Position numbers and translations under genes: made by a program | Notes under the pieces: generated by a model | Database searches by the model: none | What the model saw: only the letters and a program-made list of their open reading frames with translations | Told to the model about the DNA's origin: nothing | Origin: Phycisphaerae bacterium | GTDB taxonomy: Bacteria; Planctomycetota; Phycisphaerae; SM23-33 | Direction of reading: 5' to 3' | NCBI GenBank assembly: GCA_016782885.1 | Contig: JADHXQ010000002.1 | Location: forward strand, 1 to 64,000 | Length of the DNA stretch: 64,000 bases | Shown here: positions 8,872 to 18,042 of the stretch, in pieces | Layout: each line of letters starts with the position of its first letter | Numbering within the stretch: the stretch's first letter is position 1

Positions 8872-11800
8872 TCAACTGCAACCCAGCGACGTTCCGCAGT
8901 TGAAGCACTTATAACAATTACCGTTTCGAACCGTCAGCGATCCGCAGACATCGCACGCCGGAGCATCTTCCTGGAAGTGCTCGAACTGGCGATCGACTCG
9001 CTCGCTGCTTGCCAGGGGACGCTGAGGCGACGAGACCATCGCCAACCGAAGCGATGTCTGACCCCTCGTGCTCGCGGGCGCATCGGTTGGGTCGCCTGCC
9101 GCCCTCCCGACCGGGGCGTATCCGCTATCGATGTTGATAAGTGCGTCGGCGGGCCCGGGGACATCCTTGTCCAGGGCCTTGCCGACGCGGCCGGGTTCCG
9201 AGGGTGCGTCATCCTTGACAGCCTCGGGCGCTATTGCCTTGGCTGTTGAGTCAGTTGTTTCGGTGTCAGCATTGTTTGGCGAGTTGCCGCGTTTGGGGAG
9301 ATGTTTATTGCGGTATTCCTCGCCGAGGAACTGCAGACCAAGCCAGCGGAAGATGTAGTCGACGATGCTCTTGGCCATGGGGATATCGCGGTTGTCAGTC
9401 ATACCGTGGGGATCGAACCGCTGGTGGGAGAATTTCTTTACGAGGCTTTCGAGCGGTACGCCGTACTGCAGACAGAGGCTGAGGGCTGTGGCGAACGTAT
9501 CCATCATTCCACCGACGGTGGAGCCTTCTTTTGACATGCTGATGAACAGTTCGCCCGGCGTCCCATCTTCGTAGAGACCGACGCTGAGGTATCCCTCATG
9601 CCTTGCGACCGAGAACTTGTGTGTGATTGACGGGCGGGTCGCGGGCAGGCGGCGCCGATGGGGCTTGCGCCTTGCGGCGTCAAGTTGCTCGGCGCTGATA
9701 CTGGTCGCCTCGGCCTGGCGGTTGTTGTGATTGCGTTTCGCGGCGTCCTTTGAAACGTTCAGCGGTTGGATGCGTTTCGAACCGTCACGGTATATCGCCA
9801 CTGCTTTGAGTCCAAGCTTCCAGGCGTCGGTGTAAACTTCCCTGACATCCTCAATGGTGGCTTCGTTGGGTATGTTTACGGTCTTCGAGATAGCGCCGGA
9901 TATGAATGACTGGGCCGCTCCCATCATGCGGATATGGCCCATGTAGTGGATGCATCGCTGCCCGTTTGCGGGCTTGAAGGCGCAGTCGAATACCGGCAGA
10001 TGCTCGTCTTTGAGTCCGGGGGCTCCCTCGATTGTGTCGTACTGGTTGATATACGTCAGTATTCCGTCGATTGTTTCGGCTTCGTAGCCGAGTCGCCGCA
10101 AGGCCAGCGAGACGGTCTGGTTGATGATCTTGAATATTCCGCCACCGGCCAGTTGTTTGTACTTGACCAGCGCGATATCCGGTTCGATACCGGTGGTGTC
10201 GCAGTCCATCATGAAACCGATAGTTCCCGTGGGCGCCAACACGGAAACCTGGGCGTTGCGGTAACCGAACTTCTTACCGGCGGTCAGCGCTTGAGCCCAG
10301 GAATCCCGTGCCGACTCTAACAGGGCGAAGGGACAATGATCGCTATCGATTTCTTCAACGGCCAACTGGTGCATCTCCATGACCTTGAGCATGGATTCGC
10401 GGTTCCGATCGAATACGGGAAACGTCCCGAGGCATTCGGCCAGTTCAGCGCTTGCGGTATAGGCCGACGCGGTGAGCACTGCGGTAATCGCCGCCGCCGT
10501 CGCACGGCCCTTGTCGCTGTCATAGGGCAGTCCCAGCGACATCAGCAGTGCGCCTAAGTTCGCGTAACCCAGCCCCAGGGGGCGGTAGTTATGGCTGTTG
10601 GTGCAGATCCTCTCGCCCGGATAACTCGCGCTGTCGACGAGTATTTCCTGGGCTATGATAAACACCCTGGCCGCAGCGGCCAGACGGGCGGTGTCTATCG
10701 AACCGTCTTTGCGGCGGAACTTCATCAGGTTCAGGCTGGCAAGATTGCATGCCGAATCGTTAAGGAACATGTACTCGCTGCACGGATTGGAAGCACATAT
10801 CTCACCATCTTCCGCGCAGGTATGCCACTTGTTAATGGTCGTATGATACTGGATGCCCGGGTCGCCGCAGACGTGCGTGCCCTCGGCGATCAGATCCAGC
10901 AGTTCGGTTGCCCGATAGTTCACTGACTTCTTGCCCGTGGTGACCTCGTGTGTCTGCCACATCCCATCGTCTATTGCGGCGTCCATGAATTCATCGGTGA
11001 CCCTTATCGACAGGTTGGCGTTCTGGTACATCACAGAGGCATATGCTTCACCGTTGAACGAACCGTCGTATCCCTGTTCGATCAGCGCCCATGCCTTGCG
11101 CTCTTCGACCATCTTGCACTCGATGAATTCTTTGATATCCGGATGATCGCATCGCAGAGACTGCATCTTGGCGGCGCGGCGAGTCTTACCGCCCGAGCGG
11201 ACGACGGCGGCGATCTGATCGAATATCCGCATGAAACTCAGCGGGCCCGAAGGCGTGCCTCCGCCCGAGAGGGTCTCGCGGCTCGAACGCAGCGTCGAGA
11301 GGTCCGTGCCCGTGCCCGAACCGTACTTGAACAGCATCGCTTCGTCCTGGGCCAGGCGCATGATGTCTTCCATCGTGTCGTCGACGGACTGGATGAAGCA
11401 TGCCGACGCCTGAGGGTATTCGTAGCTTCTCATCGTACGTTCGGGCCGATCGGTTTCGCCGTCCCAGTGGTAGTTGCCTTCAGAGCCATTAACGCCGTAT
11501 TGATGAAACAGCCCGACGTTGAACCATACCGGCGAGTTGAATGCGCCGTACTGGTTGACGCACAGGTACGTCAGTTCGTTGTAGAATCGCTCGGCGTCTT
11601 CATCGTCGGCGAAGATACCGCCGGACTTACCGAGGTCGGTGATGGTTCGCGTGACGCGATTGACCAAGTCGCGAATCGAGTTTTCGCGCTCGGGCGAACC
11701 GTTTTCGCCATAGAAGTATTTGCTGACGACAACAGTGGTGGCCAGTTGGCTCCAGTTGGATGGTGTTTCGATGTCCGTCTGCTCAAAGATGGTCTCGCCC

Positions 11801-11976
11801 TGGTCGTCAGTGATATGTGCCGAGCGTTTTTCCCAGGTTATCTCGTCAAACGGGTGTGTGCCGGGAGTAGAGAATACCTGGGGAACCTTCAGCCCCTTGC
11901 TCGTGGCTTGTACAGATACCTCTGAGCTTTTCAAGCCGCCCGAAGAGCTTGTTGAGTCCTGGTGCGTCATCGCCAC
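8872..11976 (-). CDS. nrdJ: Vitamin B12-dependent ribonucleoside-diphosphate reductase (class II)
   Basis: Makes deoxyribonucleotides from ribonucleotides using adenosylcobalamin, independent of oxygen. The protein has 1034 residues. The catalytic loop NPCSEYMFLNDSACNLASLN contains the Asn-x-Cys-x-Glu active site, and substrate-site segments such as YGSGTGTDLSTLRSS and APTGTIGFMMDCDT are present. The C-terminus ends in a zinc-ribbon-like tail with CDVCGS...CYKCFNCG, as in other NrdJ proteins. There is a low-complexity linker near residue 900-960. No intein is seen. The gene stands alone, reading away from the EIIA gene. Two NrdR-box-like palindromes lie in the upstream gap; I found no cobalamin riboswitch core there. 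Confidence 0.97.
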   Translation of the reverse strand: MAMTHQDSTSSSGGLKSSEVSVQATSKGLKVPQVFSTPGTHPFDEITWEKRSAHITDDQGETIFEQTDIETPSNWSQLATTVVVSKYFYGENGSPERENSIRDLVNRVTRTITDLGKSGGIFADDEDAERFYNELTYLCVNQYGAFNSPVWFNVGLFHQYGVNGSEGNYHWDGETDRPERTMRSYEYPQASACFIQSVDDTMEDIMRLAQDEAMLFKYGSGTGTDLSTLRSSRETLSGGGTPSGPLSFMRIFDQIAAVVRSGGKTRRAAKMQSLRCDHPDIKEFIECKMVEERKAWALIEQGYDGSFNGEAYASVMYQNANLSIRVTDEFMDAAIDDGMWQTHEVTTGKKSVNYRATELLDLIAEGTHVCGDPGIQYHTTINKWHTCAEDGEICASNPCSEYMFLNDSACNLASLNLMKFRRKDGSIDTARLAAAARVFIIAQEILVDSASYPGERICTNSHNYRPLGLGYANLGALLMSLGLPYDSDKGRATAAAITAVLTASAYTASAELAECLGTFPVFDRNRESMLKVMEMHQLAVEEIDSDHCPFALLESARDSWAQALTAGKKFGYRNAQVSVLAPTGTIGFMMDCDTTGIEPDIALVKYKQLAGGGIFKIINQTVSLALRRLGYEAETIDGILTYINQYDTIEGAPGLKDEHLPVFDCAFKPANGQRCIHYMGHIRMMGAAQSFISGAISKTVNIPNEATIEDVREVYTDAWKLGLKAVAIYRDGSKRIQPLNVSKDAAKRNHNNRQAEATSISAEQLDAARRKPHRRRLPATRPSITHKFSVARHEGYLSVGLYEDGTPGELFISMSKEGSTVGGMMDTFATALSLCLQYGVPLESLVKKFSHQRFDPHGMTDNRDIPMAKSIVDYIFRWLGLQFLGEEYRNKHLPKRGNSPNNADTETTDSTAKAIAPEAVKDDAPSEPGRVGKALDKDVPGPADALINIDSGYAPVGRAAGDPTDAPASTRGQTSLRLAMVSSPQRPLASSERVDRQFEHFQEDAPACDVCGSLTVRNGNCYKCFNCGTSLGCS

Positions 11977-12188
11977 TCTCCCATCAAAACATTTGACCAG
12001 TTTTCAAATTATGACAATATCTATTATAAATCAGCAGATTAACCTGCGCGATCACGTTGGCAATAAGCCCAAAAAAATACGCCTACCCTTCTTGCATCCA
12101 CCTTCCTGCCAAACCGGCGACTTGCCAATATGCTAACTCTTCGCCAGATGCTGTGGTGATCCGATGCGACCAACGGATTGGAAGCTTA

Positions 12189-12204
12189 ATACTATATCTG
12201 GTAT
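12189..12204. promoter_or_regulatory. NrdR-box-like palindrome 1
   Basis: ATACTATATCTGGTAT matches 12 of 16 positions of the NrdR consensus acaCwAtATaTwGtgt. On the minus strand it includes TATAGT, which could be a -10 element of nrdJ with a leader of about 210 nt. Confidence 0.3.
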
Positions 12205-12343
12205 GCGCCAAGATAAAAAAAGACTAAATGTTGTGACTATCTGTAACTCTTTATTCATAGCAATGTTCTGGGACACTTTTTTTTTTACCAACAAGCAATA
12301 ACACCCACACACAATCCTAACATCTCAAGATGCGAAAGTCAAG

Positions 12344-12359
12344 GCACAATATACTGGGG
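12344..12359. promoter_or_regulatory. NrdR-box-like palindrome 2
   Basis: The segment centred on CAATATACTG matches 12 of 16 NrdR consensus positions. It lies 155 bp from the first box; known paired boxes are usually much closer (about 31 bp centre to centre), so this pairing is uncertain. Confidence 0.25.
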
Positions 12360-12755
12360 GCCTGTTGATAGCTGTGTACAACTTGTAGGTAACTTGTGTG
12401 GTCGGTGTGAATGAGATGTTCGTTACTTGTGGTATGCAAGCTCCGTTGTCCTTCTTACCGGGCGATTATCATGGTTTTCAAGGCGTTTCCAGTGGTCAGG
12501 TAATCGCAAAAGTCTCCAGTTGAAGAGGAGTTATGGCACGAATACGCCGATAAGATAATTGTAGCGGTATTTGCGAGGCATCACTCCTGCCGAAACCGCA
12601 CATTACGAGCAATGAATTCAGAGTCGAACAAACCGATTGCGGGACGTATCGCTGAGCATAGCTTCTGGCCGGCAGAAAGGCAGTATACCGTTCAGCGGGA
12701 CACTGTGTGCCCGGGAAATTTCTGGGATCCGAACCTCCGGCGGTATCATACGAAA

Positions 12756-13217
12756 ATGCTCGGCGACATTCTGGCGCCTGAGCGGATCAAGGTTCCGCTG
12801 GTTGGCGCGACCAGAAAAGAGGTTGTCGAGGAGCTGGTTGATCTGCTCGTTGGCACTGGCGATCTGAGCGACAGGGATGAAGTGCTCGCGGCGATCTTCA
12901 GCAGGGAACACGTCAGGAGCACGGGCATAGGTAGCGGGCTGGCGGTGCCTCACGCAAAAACCTCGCAGGTCAGCGATCTGATTATGGCTGTCGGGGTGTG
13001 CGCCGAGCCTGTCGACTTCGACAGCATTGACGGTGTCGGCGTGCGGCTTGTAGTTTTGCTGATTGGTCCGGAGGAGATGACATCGCAGCACATTCGAGTG
13101 CTGACTCGCATCACCAGCATGATGAGTTTTGCGTCGGTTCGCGGCAAGTTGCTGGAGGCGCAGTCGGCCGATGCTCTCTACGAAGTTGTCTGCCGATACG
13201 AAGCGACCGCGGCATAG
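12756..13217 (+). CDS. PTS EIIA domain protein (fructose/nitrogen-regulatory type)
   Basis: Single-domain EIIA of 153 residues. The phosphorylatable histidine is His66 in the conserved context GIGSGLAVPHAKT. Flanking family features include SREHVRSTGIG and VVLLIGPEEMTSQHIRVLTRI. EIIA accepts phosphate from HPr and either passes it to a sugar permease (EIIB/EIIC) or acts as a regulator, as in PtsN. No EIIB or EIIC lies nearby. An upstream in-frame ATG at 12612 would add 48 residues that resemble no known extension; ATG 12756 gives the usual family length, though neither start has a strong ribosome site. A functional link to the HPr-domain protein at 28671 is inferred. Confidence 0.87.
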   Translation: MLGDILAPERIKVPLVGATRKEVVEELVDLLVGTGDLSDRDEVLAAIFSREHVRSTGIGSGLAVPHAKTSQVSDLIMAVGVCAEPVDFDSIDGVGVRLVVLLIGPEEMTSQHIRVLTRITSMMSFASVRGKLLEAQSADALYEVVCRYEATAA

Positions 13218-13291
13218 GCGATTCAGATCCGTCCGGCGGGTTTTGCGCATCTCCACGATTCCAGTTTGCGGTTTCGACGGACAAAAAGCAA

Positions 13292-13318
13292 CGGCCGACC
13301 TGACGGGCAGGCCGGCCG
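13292..13318 (-). terminator. Intrinsic terminator of folC
   Basis: An 11-bp stem with one mismatch (13292-13302 with 13308-13318) and a five-base loop is followed, on the minus strand, by TTGCTTTTTG. It lies 30 bases beyond the folC stop. Confidence 0.7.
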
Positions 13319-13347
13319 AATGGTTTTGGGGACTTCGGGGCGTGTTG

Positions 13348-14751
13348 CTATTTGTTGATTTTCCTCAGCATTTCTTTTGCTTCGCCGACCAGGTAGAACG
13401 ATCCGGTCACGCAGACGAGGTCTTCGCGGCTGACGGCATTGATACCGATTCGCATTGCTTCGGTCAGGCTGTCGGTGATCTGTGCCTGCCTTCCGGAGAC
13501 TTCATCGTATACTGCCGCGAGGTCTTTGGGTTTTGCGGCGCGCGGGGAATTCTTCGCCTGGGTGAAGACGACCTTGTCGGCGCCGGCGGCGAGTTGTTTC
13601 ATCATTCCCGGTATATCCTTGTCCGCGGCGCACCCGAAAATGAGCACCAGGGAGTCGTATGGCACGTGCTGTCCCAGCGCCCGCATCAGTGCGCGGATCG
13701 AGGCGGCATTGTGCGCCCCGTCGACCAGAATTCTCGGATCGGCGTTTATCATTTCCATGCGTCCGGGAATGTAGACATTGGCGAGTCCGCGTTTGGCCGT
13801 CTCGTCGTCGATCTTGATTCCCTGGCCCTTGAGCTGGTCGAGCAGCGCAAGGGCGAGTCCGCAGTTCACTGCCTGGTGTTCGCCGGCCAATGGGACGGGC
13901 AGATGTTCAAACTGGCTCGACGGGGTCGTCAGGCAGATTCGCGTCATGCAGCCGCCGGTCCGCGAAGACTCGACTCGCAGGCTGAAGTCGATATCCTTAC
14001 CGGTGAACATCAGTGGTGTCCCCGTCTGCTTGGCGATCCGTTTCAGCACGCGTTCGGCTTCAGGCGTCTGAGGCACCGAGACCGCCGGGGTGTTTTCCTT
14101 GAAGATGCCCGCCTTCTCGCCGGCGATTTTCGCGATGCTGTCGCCCAACTGGCTGGTGTGGTCCAGCGATATGCTGGTCAGCCCGCAGACGTCAGGCTTG
14201 AGCACATTGGTGCTGTCAAGGCGTCCGCCCAGACCGGTTTCCACCACCGCGATATCCACCTTCTCCGCCACAAAGTATACGAATGCCATGGCGGTGAATA
14301 TCTCGAAGAAAGTGGGCTTGTCGTCCTTCATCTTCTCGATGCTGGTTTCGGCCCGGCAGATCAGGCGGCAGAGGGCGGCCTGGGTGATCTTGTCGCCGTT
14401 GATCATGATACGTTCGCGCACATCGACAATGTGCGGTGAGGTATACAGACCGACCCGGTGTCCACACGCCTTCAGCATTTCGGCGAGCATGGTGGCTGTT
14501 GAGCCCTTGCCTTTCGTGCCGGCTATGTGGACGGTCCGCAGCTTCTTCTGCGGATCGCCGAGACCTCGCAGCAGACGCCGCATTCTATCCAGGCTGAAGG
14601 TATCACTGTTGTAGCGTACTCGAACCATCTGCTCGTAGTCAGTCTGCGAGAACAGATACTTCAAGGCCGAACTATAAGTCCGGGCCGCACGCTTTGACTG
14701 CACACCTCCACCGTTGCGCTTGACGCGCCTTGTCGCGGATGCTATTGCCAT
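13348..14751 (-). CDS. folC: Folylpolyglutamate synthase / dihydrofolate synthase
   Basis: Cytosolic Mur-ligase-family enzyme that adds glutamate to dihydropteroate or to reduced folates using ATP. It has 467 residues, slightly longer than typical (about 430). The ATP loop reads HIAGTKGKGSTATML and is followed by VGLYTSPHIVDVRERI, both diagnostic. The Mg2+-binding GLGGRLDSTNV segment and the C-terminal ILVDGAHNAASIRAL motif are intact. The ATG at 14751 lies 8 bases downstream of a consensus TATAAT, suggesting a leaderless mRNA. A later ATG (14628) would remove the conserved SSALKYLFSQTDYEQM stretch, so the first start is preferred. An intrinsic terminator follows. Confidence 0.95.
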   Translation of the reverse strand: MAIASATRRVKRNGGGVQSKRAARTYSSALKYLFSQTDYEQMVRVRYNSDTFSLDRMRRLLRGLGDPQKKLRTVHIAGTKGKGSTATMLAEMLKACGHRVGLYTSPHIVDVRERIMINGDKITQAALCRLICRAETSIEKMKDDKPTFFEIFTAMAFVYFVAEKVDIAVVETGLGGRLDSTNVLKPDVCGLTSISLDHTSQLGDSIAKIAGEKAGIFKENTPAVSVPQTPEAERVLKRIAKQTGTPLMFTGKDIDFSLRVESSRTGGCMTRICLTTPSSQFEHLPVPLAGEHQAVNCGLALALLDQLKGQGIKIDDETAKRGLANVYIPGRMEMINADPRILVDGAHNAASIRALMRALGQHVPYDSLVLIFGCAADKDIPGMMKQLAAGADKVVFTQAKNSPRAAKPKDLAAVYDEVSGRQAQITDSLTEAMRIGINAVSREDLVCVTGSFYLVGEAKEMLRKINK

Positions 14752-15063
14752 AGTGAGGGATTATAGAAGAAATGACACGCCAAGTCAAGCGCAGGTCCGT
14801 TTTTGGCCGAAAAACAGGGCAAAAACGGTATATTTCGGTAATGTTTCGGCGGGCGTGGTGGTCGCATCTATCGAATACTAATGATGTTGGGGTTTGACCG
14901 GATACTTTTTGCACCGACGGTTCATCGGGAGGCGGTTTGGATACAAATATCGAGGTCCACCCTTGCCTGTTGCCCTCCAATGTGCTCAAATACCAGCTTG
15001 TTCGCGACGTGGTCCAGGGCTAATTTATGGTTTCAAAATCGTTTATACGCAGAGGAAAAGACA
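14752..15063. other. Divergent promoter region between folC and xylB
   Basis: About 310 bases without a credible gene. The left end holds the folC promoter. An upstream extension of the xylB frame starting at 14881 has no ribosome site and encodes nothing conserved. Confidence 0.6.
14760..14788 (-). promoter_or_regulatory. Sigma-70-type promoter of folC
   Basis: On the minus strand TTGACT (14788-14783) and TATAAT (14765-14760) are separated by exactly 17 bases. Only 8 bases lie between the -10 element and the folC ATG, placing the predicted transcription start at or next to the start codon. Confidence 0.7.
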
Positions 15064-16593
15064 ATGGCATATTATCTGGGAATTGACGTTGGGACGTCCG
15101 GAACGAAGACGCTGGTGATGAATTCTCGCTGCAAGGTTCTGGCGACAGCTACTGCCGAACACGCCATATCGGCGCCCAGGCCCGGTTGGAGCGAGCAGAA
15201 TCCCGACGACTGGTGGGCCTCGACCGTTAAAGCTACAAGGGCTGCGATCCGCAAAGCCGGGATCAATGGTAACAAGGTCGCGGGAATCGGGCTGAGCGGA
15301 CAGATGCACGGTCTGGTGATAACCGATGCCGCGGGCAAGCCTCTACGCCCGAGCATAATCTGGAACGACCAGCGCACGGCGCGCCAGGCCGTGGAGATAG
15401 AAGAGACCGTCGGTGGAAAAAAGAAGCTCATTTCCCTCGTGGGCAATGCGGCGATGACGTCTTTTACGCTGACCAAACTGCTGTGGGTCCGCCAGAACGA
15501 GAAACGTATCTACGACCGCATAAAGCATATGCTGCTGCCCAAAGACTATGTCCGCCTGAGACTTACCGGCGAGTATGTCGGGGACGTTTCGGACATGTCC
15601 GGTACGCTCATATTGAACCAGAAGACGCGCAAGTGGTCCAGGAAGATGATCTCCACGTTCCAGCTTGACGCTGATATACTTCCTCCGATCGTCGAGAGTC
15701 ACGAGGTTTCCGGGCGTTTGACCGCCGGCGCGGCGGAGAAGTTGGGTTTGGCTGCCGGTACGGTGGTTGTCGGCGGGGGAGGCGACCAGGCCGTGGGCGC
15801 CGTGGGCAACGGCGTGGTCGCCGACGGGCTTACCAGCGCCACGATGGGCACCAGCGGTGTGGTTTTCGTGCATTCCAAAGATTACAAGACCGATCCGGCA
15901 GGACGCGTCGGGACGTTTTGTGCTTCGGTCGATGGTGAATATTGCATGTTCGGTTGCGTCCTTGCCGCCGGCGGCAGCTTCCAGTGGTATCGCAACGTGC
16001 TCGCCCAGCGCCAGATCGCCCAGGCCAAGCGCAAGAAAATAGATCCCTACGAGCTTCTGACCGCACAGGCCGCCGAAGCGCCCCCGGGATGCGAGGGGCT
16101 TTTCTGGCTGCCTTACCTCACCGGTGAGCGAACCCCCCACGCCGACCCAAACGCCAAGGCATGCTGGATAGGCATTCATTCACGCACGACACGCAATGAA
16201 CTCGTTCGCGCCGTGATGGAAGGCGCCACCTTCGCGATGAACGATGTCGTCGCGTTACTGCGAGACGAGCAGGGCATGAAGATCCGGCAGATCCGTCTTT
16301 CCGGCGGCGGGGCAAGGAGCGCGTTCTGGAGGCAGTTGCAGGCGGATATCTACGCCACGACGTGTGCGACGATTAACACCGAAGAGGGTCCGGCATACGG
16401 GGCGGCGCTGCTCGCGTCGGTTGGTGCAGGCCAGTACGGGCACATTCGCCAGGCAGTCAAGGCCGGTATCTCCATTACCCGGACGATCAAGCCGATCGCG
16501 GCCAACAAGCGGCTTTACGCGAAATACTACGCCCGATATCGCCAGCTCTACCCCGCATTGAAAGACCAGTTTACCGCCATCGCCGATCTGTAG
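15064..16593 (+). CDS. xylB: Xylulokinase (FGGY family)
   Basis: Phosphorylates D-xylulose to D-xylulose 5-phosphate with ATP in the cytosol, feeding the pentose phosphate pathway. The protein has 509 residues, the normal size. The N-terminal nucleotide-binding motif is YLGIDVGTSGTKTLVM, followed by GIGLSGQMHGLV and the substrate-contacting IWNDQRT. The C-terminal FGGY-type segment is IRQIRLSGGGARSAFWRQLQADI. GAGGAAA lies seven bases before ATG 15064. It is followed after 24 bases by rsmA on the same strand. FGGY kinases vary in substrate; the QMHGLV signature favours xylulose, though another pentulose is possible. Confidence 0.92.
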   Translation: MAYYLGIDVGTSGTKTLVMNSRCKVLATATAEHAISAPRPGWSEQNPDDWWASTVKATRAAIRKAGINGNKVAGIGLSGQMHGLVITDAAGKPLRPSIIWNDQRTARQAVEIEETVGGKKKLISLVGNAAMTSFTLTKLLWVRQNEKRIYDRIKHMLLPKDYVRLRLTGEYVGDVSDMSGTLILNQKTRKWSRKMISTFQLDADILPPIVESHEVSGRLTAGAAEKLGLAAGTVVVGGGGDQAVGAVGNGVVADGLTSATMGTSGVVFVHSKDYKTDPAGRVGTFCASVDGEYCMFGCVLAAGGSFQWYRNVLAQRQIAQAKRKKIDPYELLTAQAAEAPPGCEGLFWLPYLTGERTPHADPNAKACWIGIHSRTTRNELVRAVMEGATFAMNDVVALLRDEQGMKIRQIRLSGGGARSAFWRQLQADIYATTCATINTEEGPAYGAALLASVGAGQYGHIRQAVKAGISITRTIKPIAANKRLYAKYYARYRQLYPALKDQFTAIADL

Positions 16594-16617
16594 CGCCTCT
16601 GGCGCCCCGCTGAGCCA

Positions 16618-17505
16618 ATGCAGACATGCACGGAAATCCGGGAGATATTGGCCGGGGCGGGCTTGAGTCCCAACAAGCGCCTGGGCCAGTGTTTCATGAT
16701 CGATAAGAACCTGCTGGGCAAGGTCCTCGCGCTGTCCGAGACAAGCAGCGATCGAACTGTCCTCGAGGTCGGTCCCGGCACGGGAACGATGACCGAAGAG
16801 CTGCTCGACCGCGCGGGGCGCGTGGTGGCAGTCGAGTTGGACGGAGGGCTGGCCGGCGTGGTCAGGAGGCGTTTTGCCCGCCGCGATAACTTCGTGCTGA
16901 TCGAGGGAGACGTCCTTGCCGGAAAGCATGCCCTTAGCCCCGCGGTAAAGTCCGCCCTGGGCCCGTCGGCCGATCTGGTCGCCAACCTGCCCTACAGCAT
17001 AGCTACTCCGCTGGTGGCACAATGCCTGATCGAAAGCTGGAAGGCGCTCTTCGGACCGCGGGAAGGCACCGTCTGTTTTGACCGCATGACTTTCACCGTT
17101 CAACAGGAAGTCGCCAGGCGAATGCTCGCCAATCCGGGCGGGGGCGAATACGGTCCGATCAGCGTTCTGGCCGCCCTGATGGGGACCGGGACTATCGGTC
17201 CGGCGATACCGGCAAGGGCGTTCTGGCCCGTACCGAAAATCGCCAGCCGCGCCCTGAGAATAGACTTCGACCGCTCCGCGGCAGGTGAGGTAAAGGACGT
17301 TACCGTTCTGGCGGGGGTTGTATCGATGGCATTCGGGCAGAGACGAAAGCAGATCGGCTCGATCATGAAACGCGCCAGAGGCTCGTTCGCCCCCGCCGCG
17401 CTGAGAGCGGCGCTGGATACCGCCCGGATTGATCCGTCCAGCCGCGCCGAGCGAATCGCGCCCGAGCAGTTTCGCCTGCTGGCAAACGCACTCCAAGTCG
17501 AGTGA
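16618..17505 (+). CDS. rsmA: 16S rRNA (adenine-N6,N6)-dimethyltransferase
   Basis: Dimethylates two adjacent adenines near the 3' end of 16S rRNA during small-subunit assembly, using S-adenosylmethionine. It has 295 residues, slightly longer than E. coli KsgA (273). The N-terminus NKRLGQCFMIDKNLL is the family signature. The SAM site reads VLEVGPGTGTMTEEL, the acidic second strand is VVAVELDGG, and the catalytic motif IV is ANLPYSIATPLV. The C-terminal helical domain contains MAFGQRRKQIGSIMK. The start follows xylB by 24 bases, suggesting co-transcription, though the two functions are unrelated. Confidence 0.95.
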   Translation: MQTCTEIREILAGAGLSPNKRLGQCFMIDKNLLGKVLALSETSSDRTVLEVGPGTGTMTEELLDRAGRVVAVELDGGLAGVVRRRFARRDNFVLIEGDVLAGKHALSPAVKSALGPSADLVANLPYSIATPLVAQCLIESWKALFGPREGTVCFDRMTFTVQQEVARRMLANPGGGEYGPISVLAALMGTGTIGPAIPARAFWPVPKIASRALRIDFDRSAAGEVKDVTVLAGVVSMAFGQRRKQIGSIMKRARGSFAPAALRAALDTARIDPSSRAERIAPEQFRLLANALQVE

Positions 17506-17554
17506 ATGAGATTATTTTCCGGCTGGGGGAATTTCGCTCACATGTCAGATGTCA

Positions 17555-17569
17555 CAAATGGTTCACACC
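17555..17569 (+). repeat. 15-bp inverted repeat, left copy
   Basis: CAAATGGTTCACACC is perfectly inverted at 19210-19224. The pair encloses about 1.67 kb that includes the PEP-CTERM gene. Confidence 0.6.
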
Positions 17570-17848
17570 TTTCGCAGCCGTCGCCCCCTGGCTGCGGAGC
17601 GGTCAGTCTCGCCGCACAACCAACCTATACGACCGTAGCATAATCGTTTACGATATATCAATTATCGCCGATCCAATGTAATCCAAAGCAGTTTCGCCCT
17701 GCGGTCGTGCCTGAAATGGGAACCTGCCGCCCAACGCGCGAATCGTCCATCTTGACTTCTGTTTTTGGTATAACAGCTTTGCTGCAAGATATTTATCGCA
17801 GCGTGACCTGTCCCGGGGTTTCCTCAAAAAGTCATTTGACGCCGCGTT

Positions 17849-17860
17849 ATATGTCACAGG
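17849..17860 (+). repeat. 12-bp inverted repeat, left copy
   Basis: ATATGTCACAGG is perfectly inverted at 19193-19204, inside the pair formed by the 15-bp repeats. Confidence 0.5.
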
Positions 17861-18042
17861 CAGTTAAGGCTATGAGCTGTCAGCGGTTAGCGGTAAACCG
17901 TCAGCTACGGTCTGGCCACAGAACTCCCATCGCGGCTGTTGGCCGCAACCAAAAGTAGACAAAGGCGGGAGTCCATTCAACAATGGCGTTGAGTTCTAAA
18001 TCGACACCATCTATCAAAGGACACCCGCCATGAAACAGTTTA

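Larger units (their letters stand above)
11977..12755. other. Long AT-richer intergenic region between nrdJ and the EIIA gene
   Basis: About 780 bases with no convincing coding frame. It contains NrdR-like palindromes at 12189-12204 and 12344-12359, poly-T/A runs near 12287, and a TATAAT-like element on the minus strand near 12022-12028. It should hold the divergent promoters of nrdJ and the EIIA gene. Confidence 0.5.
17506..18042. other. Repeat-rich intergenic region after rsmA
   Basis: It contains a hairpin CGCAGCC/GGCTGCG at 17573-17596 (possible rsmA terminator, no T tract), the left copies of two inverted repeats (17555-17569 and 17849-17860), an AGCTGTCAGC word at 17875, and a short frame from ATG 18030 that resembles the start of a planctomycete transposase. 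No intact gene is seen. Confidence 0.5.

Noticed and set aside
11977-12611. Cobalamin riboswitch upstream of nrdJ
   Set aside because: I looked for the conserved B12-box core and supporting stems and did not find them.
12612-12755. N-terminal extension of the EIIA protein
   Set aside because: No ribosome site and no homologous extension; the family length fits the ATG at 12756.
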